Both the position numbers and the translations under genes were made by a program. From Planctomycetota bacterium (GTDB lineage Bacteria > Planctomycetota > Uabimicrobiia > Uabimicrobiales > JABWCH01): a stretch of DNA of 34,028 nt. How positions within the stretch are numbered: position 1 is the stretch's first letter; each line of letters opens with the position of its first letter. The notes beneath the pieces are model-generated. The model was not told where the DNA came from and did not search any database. It worked only from the letters and a program-made list of their open reading frames with translations. The stretch is from NCBI GenBank assembly GCA_022710345.1, contig JAKLHB010000007.1, positions 1-34,028 of the forward strand, given 5' to 3'. Below are positions 24,387 to 31,797 of this stretch, piece after piece.

Positions 24387-24776
24387 CTATGGATTTGTTT
24401 TCACTTGCTCTTCTGCAATTTTTCCCTTTTGTTTTTTAAGTGCATCAATTTCTTTGGATAAAGCTTCATAATTTTCTTTGAGCTGGACAATTAAATCATT
24501 CGGATCTGCGTGGGAATCCAGTGCAATGCCAATCGGGATTCCTTCTGCATCATTTTCGTCGCGGATTTGGAATAATTTTTCCATGCGTTTTCCAATTTCA
24601 GCTTTTACTCTGACATATTCTTCTGCTGTTTGTTGTGCATTGACTGTGGCTTTGAGTTCATTTTGCATTTTTTCAATTTGATTGGATAAGCGGTCGTATT
24701 CTTGCGCTAACTGGCTACTTCGTGAAGCACAACCTATGAAGAAAATGAATGCGCATAATGCTAGCTTGTATATCAT
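24387..24776 (-). CDS. Coiled-coil lipoprotein A, adjacent to the hybrid kinase
   Basis: 129 residues from the ATG at 24776, with AAAGGA about seven bases before it; the longer frame would start inside the kinase gene. The signal peptide IYKLALCAFIFFIGC ends in a lipobox (FIGC) with the modified Cys near residue 16. The mature part is a coiled coil with motif ATVNAQ-x-x-A-x-x-Y and KRMEKLFQIRDEN, then a helical hairpin that ends in Lys/Glu. It matches the next gene in order and spacing, a tandem duplication. It lies about 58 bases after the kinase, so kinase and lipoproteins may be one operon. Confidence 0.75.
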   Translation of the reverse strand: MIYKLALCAFIFFIGCASRSSQLAQEYDRLSNQIEKMQNELKATVNAQQTAEEYVRVKAEIGKRMEKLFQIRDENDAEGIPIGIALDSHADPNDLIVQLKENYEALSKEIDALKKQKGKIAEEQVKTNP

Positions 24777-24834
24777 AATATTTCCTTTCTTACAATGCGT
24801 TGTAAAACAGGTGGCAGGCTGTCCAACTTGGGTT

Positions 24835-27444
24835 TCAAGGTTTGGAGGAATGCCGAGACGGTTGTGGATAAAAGATTCGGTAAATATCTTGCAAATCAAA
24901 AGGTTTGCGCAAATATCCATGAGCTACACCAAGATACTTCATCACAGAAGCATCTTCAGCTCGTCCAGTGAGAAGAACGATTTTTGCATCTGGCTCGATG
25001 CGTTTGATTTCATCAAATAGAGAGAGTGTTTCTTCTTGGCTTGGGATCTTGCCATTCAGAAAAATATAGTCAAAAACATCTTTTTTGCATAGTTCTAAGG
25101 CTGAGCATGAATTATCTACAGCGTATACGATGAACCCTTTGTCTTTTAAGATATTCATCAATAACTTACGAGTGTTTGTCATATCCTCCACAATCAAAAC
25201 ACGCTCTCCCTGGCCCCATTTTTCTTGGTGAGTTTCGCTGGAAGCGCTTTCTTCTTTTTCTGGTTGCTGTGGAATGGGCAAATGAATGGTAAAACAGGTA
25301 CCTTCGCCTAATGTACTTCGCACAGTGATTTCCCCATTGTGGTCTTTAATGGTATTATAACAAAAAGCTAGGCCAATGCCAGTCCCTGGCTGAGTACCAC
25401 CTCCAAAACTTCCTTTTGTGGTATAAAAAGGTTCAAAGATTCGGTCTAATTTATCTGGCTCAATTCCTTTTCCATCATCCTCAAATTCAATTTGAGCAGT
25501 TTGAGAATCCGTGAGTTGAGAAATTCGAATGATAATAGTTCCATCTTTTTCAATAGCATGCCTAGCATTAATCAGAATGTTCATCACCACTTGTTGAATT
25601 GTTTCAATGTTGAGCAAAAGCTTTGGCAAAGGTTGGTACTCTTTGATCACTTTGATTCCTTCATTGGTCAAAGCAGTTTCGGTCAAACGAAGCACCGAAT
25701 CAATCAGTTCCTGAATGTCAATTAATTCTTGAGTTTCACCTCGATGTTTTGAAAAAGACTGCAACCTCTCTGTGATTTCGCAAGCCCGTTTGCTTTGCTC
25801 AAGCACAACTTGGATCAGGCGATCTTTATATTTATCACTTTTCATTGCGATTTGCGCAAAGCCATACATACTCGCAATGATATTATTAAATTCGTGAGCT
25901 ACACCCGCGGCCAGTAGCCCGATTGCTGCCATTTTTTCTGATTGAACAAGCTTATGTTGGGTGGCTTGAAGTTGCTGTGTACGTTCTAACACACCGCGTT
26001 CCAATTGTTGAGTCCATCCGGCGATTTCTTGCTCTTTTTGCCGTAACTCTTCATAGAATGTAGCATTCGAGAGCGCGATGGCTGTATAGCTTGCCAAAAT
26101 AGAAAGAAGTTGTTGATCTTCAGATGTAAAAAGACCTTTGCCTATGCGTTTGATTCCACAAAGAATTCCCATAACCCCTGTTTTTTGTTGAGGATGAATG
26201 GAGACAGGTACTGCTAAGAATGATGCTTTGAGAGGCACTAATGGTGCTAGTTCAGGCATGTTATGTTGATTCAAAAGCATCGGAACATTTCCCTCAAGTA
26301 CTTTGTATAACAAAGAGGGAATGACAAATTTTTCTTTGATTTCTTCGGATACTCCGTGGGTGGCTACCAAGCGCAGAGAATTTTGCTCACCTAAGAACAA
26401 TGCACTGCTACTGGCATCCAAAATTTGAGCTGTATATCGAGCGGCATCCTGAACAATCAATTCAGAGCGTAAGTAGGAAGACAATGACTGAGTAGCTTGT
26501 GCTAGGGCTAACAAATTACGACTAAATTCTTGCTTAACTTTATAAAAGCGAGCGTTTTCGATCACAATAGCCGCCTGGGTGGCTACCTTTGTTAATAAGT
26601 CAAGGTCCATCTGTGAAAATTTACCACGCTGTTGGGAATCAATGTGAATTAGCCCTAAGATTTCATTATTGCGAATGAGTGGGATGCACATGGTCGCCAT
26701 AATATTTTGGCGAATTAAGCTGTCTTGTGCCCGAAATCGAGCATCATCCAAAATATTTTCACAGAGTAAAGATTCTTTAGTTGCAAGTACTTCTTGAACA
26801 ATGCGTTCGCTGATTTTGGGAGTGATAATGTCACCTTTTGCACTCAACGCAGCAGCAGGAACAAGCTGCGTTTGATGTTGATTATAGAGCATGATAAATC
26901 CGCGGTCCCCTCCGAATTCTGTCAAAATCAGCTTGAGTAAATTTTTGAGCAATTGATCCAAGTCCAAAATTCCGCTGATGGTATTCGAAATTTTGTAAAG
27001 CGTAATCAAGCGACGCTGTGTTTTTTCTTGGTCCCCAAGGCTTTCCAGGATATGCTTGGTGCTATCATAATGTTTTTGCCTAGATTCAATTCGAGATTCG
27101 AGCATGGGTTGAGGAGGCTTGATCAATTTTTGTTCAGCAGAATCTTCTTTCCACATCAAGTCATAATCCCCAACTGTAATCATATCTCCATGACTAAGAG
27201 TTGCTTGAGATAATTTTTCACCATTAACCAAAACAAAAGCATTTGGAGATAATCCCGTGAATTGAGTATTGGCATCGCTACAATGAAATTGGATATGTTG
27301 AGGCAAAATTTGATCTGAATGAAGTACAATAGTGCTAGCAACACTACTGCCAAGAACATCACCATCCCTAATTAGAAAATCTTTGCCCACCAGCTCTGGA
27401 CTTGGGCCTGCAATAATAACCACTTGGGCCACGTTTATAACCAT
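24835..27444 (-). CDS. FHA-GAF-GAF hybrid sensor histidine kinase with degenerate receiver
   Basis: 869 residues, soluble, no membrane helix. FHA-like domain about 8-98 (FLIRDGDVLGSS, then NGEKLSQATLSHGDMITVGDY), GAF 1 about 150-300, GAF 2 about 320-465, a short coiled coil, then HisKA with the phosphoacceptor H517 in GVAHEFNN. The ATPase domain has N622/N626, DDGKGI near 656 and GTGIGL at 687-692. The C-terminal receiver (about 746-860) keeps E753-D754, T826 and K847. The position of the phosphoacceptor Asp is N797 (YIFLNGKIP, codon AAT at 25056-25054). FHA suggests recognition of phospho-threonine proteins. The start is uncertain: the ATG overlaps its ribosome site, and GTG 27432 is better spaced from AAAGGA. 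Confidence 0.93.
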   Translation of the reverse strand: MVINVAQVVIIAGPSPELVGKDFLIRDGDVLGSSVASTIVLHSDQILPQHIQFHCSDANTQFTGLSPNAFVLVNGEKLSQATLSHGDMITVGDYDLMWKEDSAEQKLIKPPQPMLESRIESRQKHYDSTKHILESLGDQEKTQRRLITLYKISNTISGILDLDQLLKNLLKLILTEFGGDRGFIMLYNQHQTQLVPAAALSAKGDIITPKISERIVQEVLATKESLLCENILDDARFRAQDSLIRQNIMATMCIPLIRNNEILGLIHIDSQQRGKFSQMDLDLLTKVATQAAIVIENARFYKVKQEFSRNLLALAQATQSLSSYLRSELIVQDAARYTAQILDASSSALFLGEQNSLRLVATHGVSEEIKEKFVIPSLLYKVLEGNVPMLLNQHNMPELAPLVPLKASFLAVPVSIHPQQKTGVMGILCGIKRIGKGLFTSEDQQLLSILASYTAIALSNATFYEELRQKEQEIAGWTQQLERGVLERTQQLQATQHKLVQSEKMAAIGLLAAGVAHEFNNIIASMYGFAQIAMKSDKYKDRLIQVVLEQSKRACEITERLQSFSKHRGETQELIDIQELIDSVLRLTETALTNEGIKVIKEYQPLPKLLLNIETIQQVVMNILINARHAIEKDGTIIIRISQLTDSQTAQIEFEDDGKGIEPDKLDRIFEPFYTTKGSFGGGTQPGTGIGLAFCYNTIKDHNGEITVRSTLGEGTCFTIHLPIPQQPEKEESASSETHQEKWGQGERVLIVEDMTNTRKLLMNILKDKGFIVYAVDNSCSALELCKKDVFDYIFLNGKIPSQEETLSLFDEIKRIEPDAKIVLLTGRAEDASVMKYLGVAHGYLRKPFDLQDIYRIFYPQPSRHSSKP

Positions 27445-27454
27445 CCTTTGATTG

Positions 27455-27494
27455 CCAAAAAAATAGGAAAACCGAAGGGTCCGATTTTCCTATT
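27455..27494 (-). terminator. Rho-independent terminator directly ahead of the kinase ribosome site
   Basis: On the minus strand AATAGGAAAA (27494-27485) pairs with TTTTCCTATT (27471-27462), followed by a run of T to 27455. The stem is ten perfect base pairs. Only about five bases separate the T-run from AAAGGA of the kinase. It terminates the coiled-coil gene upstream, or acts as an attenuator in the kinase leader. A further hairpin, CCCAAG/CTTGGG around GTTGATCAAC, lies just before it (about 27515-27540). Confidence 0.7.
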
Positions 27495-27623
27495 CCAAAC
27501 TACAGAGTCTTCCCAAGTTGATCAACATCTTGGGTTGTATAGTTAAATAAAAAGTGTGAATTATGCGGCTAGCTACGGGTTAATAGAGTGACTTCCCATA
27601 GCCAACCAAATGCCAATCAGCAA

Positions 27624-28379
27624 CTAGGATTTAGGTTCTGTAGATTCAGGCTGTTTAGGCTGTTCCTCTGTCGGTTTAGGTTGCTCTAATTTTTGAATTC
27701 GTTCCAAAATTTGAGGGAATATGACTCGGTATTCAGCTTGAAATTTTTCCCAAGCTTCGCTTAAATCGTTGGACTGGGTTTCTAAGGCCTGAATACGTTG
27801 TTGGAAAGCTGCAACTTGCGTCTGCAGTTCTTCTTTGCCTGCAAATTTTTTCAATTCGGCTGATTGAGCTTCGAATGCTTTGTCAATGGCAGCCAATTTC
27901 GCTTGCAGCTTCTCTGCCTCGCCCTTCATTTGATCTCTGATTTCTTTCACTTGTTCGGCGAGAGGACTGAGTCCATCAATTCGTTTTTGCAGTTCACTAA
28001 TATGGGCTAGTTGCGCATTATCTTGCTTGATTTTCGCAATGTCTTTTTCTAGTTTTTTAAGATAATCTAAATCCACTAAAAACACAATCAATGCAGCAAT
28101 GGCCACAATGATCAATCCCAAGATTAAGCCAACTACAAAATCATTCTTTTTATCATCACAGGGTTTAGCAGCTTTTGGCTCTTCTGGTTTTGTTTTTTCT
28201 TCTTCTGGGATTGGTTGTTCGTCGCTATCTTCTTCTTGTTCTGCAGGTGTCTTGGCTTCTTCGGGTTCGGGCTTCTTTTCTTCTGACTCTGCAGCAGGCT
28301 CTTTTTCTTGTTCTTCAACCTCTGACTTTTGCACTTCTTCTTTTTGTTTTTTTGTTTTTGGTTTTTTCTTCTTAGACAC
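27624..28379 (-). CDS. Single-pass membrane protein with acidic tail and coiled coil
   Basis: 251 residues from GTG 28379 with GGAG seven bases upstream. Residues 1-77 are low-complexity Lys/Glu/Pro. One membrane helix spans about 80-103 (VVGLILGLIIVAIAALIVFLV). The remainder is a long coiled coil (KKLEKDIAKIKQDNAQLAHI, then EKLQAKLAAIDKAFEAQ) with a short Pro/Glu tail. The charged N-terminus is likely cytoplasmic and the coiled coil outside. I do not recognise a family. It is transcribed alone between two Rho-independent terminators (28502-28534 and 27455-27494), with no obvious partner. Confidence 0.65.
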   Translation of the reverse strand: MSKKKKPKTKKQKEEVQKSEVEEQEKEPAAESEEKKPEPEEAKTPAEQEEDSDEQPIPEEEKTKPEEPKAAKPCDDKKNDFVVGLILGLIIVAIAALIVFLVDLDYLKKLEKDIAKIKQDNAQLAHISELQKRIDGLSPLAEQVKEIRDQMKGEAEKLQAKLAAIDKAFEAQSAELKKFAGKEELQTQVAAFQQRIQALETQSNDLSEAWEKFQAEYRVIFPQILERIQKLEQPKPTEEQPKQPESTEPKS

Positions 28380-28501
28380 AAAAATCTCCTATCGTTTGCA
28401 TAGCAGTTGAAATTGATGGACAATTTTTGCTTAGCAGCAACAACATGAAACCTATTGTATCAACTTTGGAAAGAAAAAGTCAAATGAATTTTCCTGAAAA
28501 A

Positions 28502-28534
28502 CACAAAAGACCCCAAATTTTGGGGTCTTTTGTG
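28502..28534 (-). terminator. Rho-independent terminator of infA
   Basis: A 33-base palindrome with perfect 16-base arms 28502-28517 and 28519-28534 around one central base, centred on GACCCCAAATTTTGGGGTC. On the minus strand it is followed by GTTTTTC. It begins 33 bases after the infA stop and may also work in the other direction. Confidence 0.85.
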
Positions 28535-28566
28535 GAGAGGGATTATTTTTTAGGCTGCGTGTTTGT

Positions 28567-28791
28567 CTATTTAGCAGGCAAACGATATGTAATACGGCCT
28601 TTTTCGAGATCATAAGGAGATAGCTCAATTTTTACACGGTCACCAGGAACAATTCGAATGTAACGTTGCCTCATTTTCCCAGATATATGGGCAAGGACTA
28701 AATGCCCGTTGTCCAATTTAACACGAAATCTTGTATTGGGCAATGCTTCTGTCACATCACCTTCCATTGTAATGGCTTCTTCTTTCGGCAC
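28567..28791 (-). CDS. infA: Translation initiation factor IF-1
   Basis: 74 residues from GTG 28791, which has AAGGA about seven bases before it; the longer TTG frame would translate the ribosome site. IF-1 binds the 30S A site. The OB-fold is complete: [19 protein letters not shown], then [14 protein letters not shown] and [19 protein letters not shown], ending in GRITYR. Length and motifs are normal (72 in E. coli). It follows tRNA-Glu by 112 bases and may share its promoter at 29003-29031. It is not in an S10/spc ribosomal cluster, as often seen outside Firmicutes and Proteobacteria. Confidence 0.95.
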   Translation of the reverse strand: MPKEEAITMEGDVTEALPNTRFRVKLDNGHLVLAHISGKMRQRYIRIVPGDRVKIELSPYDLEKGRITYRLPAK

Positions 28792-28903
28792 ATTTTTTCC
28801 TTTGCGCAAAGACTACTGAATAAATGTCCGCATGGATAACAGCCCAGCAGGACAAATGGTTGCTTTTGCGAAGTCTAAAAAAAACTGGATTTAAAATAAT
28901 AAA

Positions 28904-28978
28904 TGACCTCAACGGGATTTGAACCCGTGTTGCAGGGTTGAAAACCCTGTGTCCTTAACCGGGCTAGACGATGAGGCC
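28904..28978 (-). tRNA. tRNA-Glu (anticodon UUC)
   Basis: 75 bases. The acceptor stem GGCCTCA pairs with TGAGGTC (one G-U) and the discriminator is A. The anticodon arm is CAGGG-TTTTCAA-CCCTG, giving anticodon TTC. The T arm has the standard TTCAAAT loop with ACGGG/CCCGT. The 3' CCA is not encoded. It sits 17 bases or so after the predicted start of transcription. Confidence 0.95.
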
Positions 28979-29002
28979 GTTTTATTAACTTTTAACGCTT
29001 AT

Positions 29003-29031
29003 AGTATAACCTATTTTAGGTCAAATGTCAA
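29003..29031 (-). promoter_or_regulatory. Near-consensus sigma70 promoter of tRNA-Glu
   Basis: On the minus strand TTGACA (29031-29026), 17-base spacer, TATACT (29008-29003): six of six and five of six matches to consensus. The transcript would begin near 28996, about 18 bases before the tRNA. The spacer contains a small palindrome, ACCTA-AAA-TAGGT. infA downstream may be co-transcribed. Confidence 0.85.
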
Positions 29032-29060
29032 GCATTTTTTGAAAAAAATTTTATTTTTTT

Positions 29061-29090
29061 TTGATTTCATGGCATACGTTACAGTACAAT
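29061..29090 (+). promoter_or_regulatory. Possible promoter of the ABC permease
   Basis: TTGATT at 29061-29066 and TACAAT at 29085-29090 are 18 bases apart; both are moderate matches. The 25-bp palindrome starts five bases later, at the expected start of transcription. Confidence 0.45.
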
Positions 29091-29094
29091 ATCG

Positions 29095-29119
29095 TAACTT
29101 TTGTTATTAACAAAAGTTA
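29095..29119. promoter_or_regulatory. Perfect 25-base palindrome, likely operator
   Basis: TAACTTTTGTTA (29095-29106), one base, TAACAAAAGTTA (29108-29119). Twelve-base arms are perfect. Its position just after a promoter and 48 bases before the permease ATG fits a repressor site. It could instead form an RNA hairpin, but it is AT-rich and not followed by a T-run. Confidence 0.6.
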
Positions 29120-29166
29120 GTCTATTTTACAATTTTAGTAACGAACAAATAGGCACAATTTTTCTT

Positions 29167-31536
29167 ATGAGCCCATTATGGCAAAAGTTATGGCGTGATA
29201 TTTCGGGAGCTAAAGGGCAGTTTCTTGCAGTGATCATGGTAATTGCATGTGGCATTGGGTCTTATATTAGTATCACATTTGCATACCAAAATTTGTTGGT
29301 CTCTCGAAATTCCTATTGCCAGCAATATCGTTTTGCAGACCTTTTTTTTATCGTAGATCGTGCTCCTCGCAGTGTTTTGCAAAAAATCAAAGCCTTGCCT
29401 GGAGTACAGGCCGTAGAAGGAAGAGTGATTTTTGATGTCACCTTGGAACTGCCAGGCGTGAAAGAAGCCCTCGTAGGACGAGTTATTTCATTGCCCAACA
29501 AACGTCGAAAAATCCTCAATGATATTCATTTAGTTCAAGGGCAATATTTTTCAGTAGGACAAGAAAGCCGTATTTTAGTAAACCCGGTGTTTTGTGAAAA
29601 AAATGGCCTTAAACTGCATGACTCTATTTGGGCCACTATCAACAACCGAAAGCGTAAACTTCAGATCATTGGCATGGCTCTAAGCCCTGAGTATATCTAT
29701 ACTATACGTACTGCGCAAGATTTTTTGCCTAATCCACAAACTTTTGCGATCTGCTATGCTCCAGAATCTTTTGTAGAAGCAGCGTTTGGCTATCAAGAAG
29801 CCATCAACGATATCACAGTTGCGGTAACATCCAAAGATGTGGAGGAAGAGGTCAAGAAAAAGATTGAGGATATATTAGAACCTTATGGCCTTTTGGCTAA
29901 GATTAAGCAGGAAGATCAAGTCAGCTATAAATTTATTTCAGACGAAATCAAGGGCCTTGGTGTTTCTGCCCGTATTTTCCCCATGATCTTTCTTGGGGTT
30001 GCTACATTGACGATTTTTATCATGCTCAGCCGAATTGTAGCCAATCAGCGGACCCAAATTGGTGTATTGAAAGCCATGGGCTATAGTAACTGGGAAATCA
30101 TCTTCCACTACCTTGGATATGCAGGGCTGATGGCGATTTTCGGTTGTATCATTGGCCTTATATGGGGCAATTACATGGCCTCTACCATGTTGGCTATGTA
30201 TACAGAATTTTATCATTTTCCCATCCTAGAACATCGTATCTATTGGGATGTTTTTGCCCTAGCATTTGTTTTATCTTTAGGTTATTGTTGTAGCGCAGGT
30301 GCAATTGCAGTTTGGCAAGTCACTCAAATTTCACCTGCCACAGCCATGCGACCTGCTCCTCCGATTTCTGGAGAACATATTTTTCTGGAAAATTATGAAT
30401 GGCTTTGGGACCGGGTTTCTTTTATCTGGAAGATGATTTTTCGCAATATGTTCCGCCATCCAGGCCGCTCTGGATTCATTGTTTTGGGCATTAGCCTTTC
30501 CACCGCAATCCTCATCTATGCATTTTTTATCCAAGATGCTATGGATCATCTAATTCATCACGAATTTAAAGCCACCCAGCAACAAGATATTAAGATTTTT
30601 TTCTTTGAAGAAAAAGGAAAGGCCGCCTTATACGAGCTCCGTAGATTGCCGTATGTCAAAAAAGTAGAACCGATTTACGAGTACGCTTTTGAATTTAAAC
30701 ATGGTTGGCAAAAAAAGACAGCGCTCATCACGGCGTTGGAGCCCAATTGCGAACTTCGGCCTCTTTTAGACACCGAAGGTCATCAAATCCGCTTAGATGA
30801 AAAGGGCCTCATTTTATCCGAAAAATTGGCCACAATCCTTAGTGTCAAGCCTGGCGACTCCTTTACCATCAAACCATTGCAGCGTGGCAAGAAAGAAAAA
30901 ACTGTGGTGGTACAAAAAATCGTAAGCCAGTACTTAGGCCTCAATGGCTACATGAGCGTGCAGGCCGTGTCTAGCCTTCTTCAAGAAAGCTATTTATTTA
31001 ACGGAGCACTCCTGCAAGTAGAGCCTGGCAAACTATGGGAAGTCCACGCAGAGTTGAAAAAAAGGCCCAGCATTGCCACTGTGGTATTCCAAGAGACCAT
31101 GATCCAGAATTTTGAGAAAGCCATTGGTGCTTCCATGTATATTATGACAAGCATTATTTCTTTGTTTGCTGGAATTATTGCATTTGCTATTATTTATAAT
31201 AGCGCAGTTATCAGCATTGGAGAGCGCCAGCGTGAACTTGCTACCCTCAAGGTGATGGGCTTTCATGCAAAAGAGATCACCGCAATTGTATTCCATGAAT
31301 ACTTTCTTTTAGCATCCCTTGGCCTGCTTTGCGGTATACCACTTGGGCGATCATTGTGTAGTTTTATTGCAAGTGTTTATGATACAGATATTTATCGTTT
31401 GCCTGTTTTTATTTCCTATTGGAATTATGGCAAAACGAGCTTAGAAATTTTTGGATTTGTTCTTTTTTCCCAATTTGCCTGCAGGTATCGCCTGAAAAAA
31501 CTAGATATGGTAGAAGTCCTGAAAATTCGAGAATGA
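29167..31536 (+). CDS. FtsX/MacB-type ABC transporter permease, two permease modules
   Basis: 789 residues from the ATG at 29167 (the longer frame starts within the palindrome); the ribosome site is weak. Layout: N-terminal helix (GQFLAVIMVIACGIGSYISIT), a large periplasmic domain, three FtsX helices with the coupling segment QIGVLKAMGYSNWEI near 295-310, a second helix and periplasmic domain from about 440. It ends with a second FtsX module with GERQRELATLKVMGFHAKEI and the final LDMVEVLKIRE. Such permeases work with an ATPase and sometimes a periplasmic adaptor to export lipids, lipoproteins or drugs. No ATPase is seen in the window. The last helix looks slightly short. Confidence 0.9.
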   Translation: MSPLWQKLWRDISGAKGQFLAVIMVIACGIGSYISITFAYQNLLVSRNSYCQQYRFADLFFIVDRAPRSVLQKIKALPGVQAVEGRVIFDVTLELPGVKEALVGRVISLPNKRRKILNDIHLVQGQYFSVGQESRILVNPVFCEKNGLKLHDSIWATINNRKRKLQIIGMALSPEYIYTIRTAQDFLPNPQTFAICYAPESFVEAAFGYQEAINDITVAVTSKDVEEEVKKKIEDILEPYGLLAKIKQEDQVSYKFISDEIKGLGVSARIFPMIFLGVATLTIFIMLSRIVANQRTQIGVLKAMGYSNWEIIFHYLGYAGLMAIFGCIIGLIWGNYMASTMLAMYTEFYHFPILEHRIYWDVFALAFVLSLGYCCSAGAIAVWQVTQISPATAMRPAPPISGEHIFLENYEWLWDRVSFIWKMIFRNMFRHPGRSGFIVLGISLSTAILIYAFFIQDAMDHLIHHEFKATQQQDIKIFFFEEKGKAALYELRRLPYVKKVEPIYEYAFEFKHGWQKKTALITALEPNCELRPLLDTEGHQIRLDEKGLILSEKLATILSVKPGDSFTIKPLQRGKKEKTVVVQKIVSQYLGLNGYMSVQAVSSLLQESYLFNGALLQVEPGKLWEVHAELKKRPSIATVVFQETMIQNFEKAIGASMYIMTSIISLFAGIIAFAIIYNSAVISIGERQRELATLKVMGFHAKEITAIVFHEYFLLASLGLLCGIPLGRSLCSFIASVYDTDIYRLPVFISYWNYGKTSLEIFGFVLFSQFACRYRLKKLDMVEVLKIRE

Positions 31537-31797
31537 TACACCAATCATGATGCAACTATATTGAAATTTATAAGTTGGGTAAAAATAATAGGAAAAAATG
31601 CTTTTTATTGCTAAGTGCTTTCAAAACAAGTAGAATATCTACGCATTACCACAACCCGTAGCCGTCTTTACTTATTGTTATGCACATAATACTATGGAAA
31701 ACATTATGTTATATGCGCTGAAATAAAATCTTCGGTTACGAGTTCTGCTATCCCAAATTTTGACCACTGCATCTTCATGTATTAGAAAGGTAATTTT
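31537..31797. other. Spacer before the large lipoprotein gene
   Basis: 261 AT-rich bases without an ORF. A weak promoter-like pair, TTTACT and TACTAT with 17 bases between, lies around 31667-31696, and a 7-bp inverted repeat ACATAAT/ATTATGT is at 31684-31690/31703-31709. Confidence 0.35.

Noticed and set aside
24777-24920. N-terminal extension of lipoprotein A into the kinase 3' end
   Set aside because: The extension has no signal peptide and overlaps the kinase gene, while ATG 24776 has AAAGGA and starts a proper lipoprotein signal.
28133-28423. Other-frame ORFs over the acidic coiled-coil gene
   Set aside because: They come from low-complexity Lys/Glu codon runs read out of frame; the annotated frame has a ribosome site and a membrane helix.
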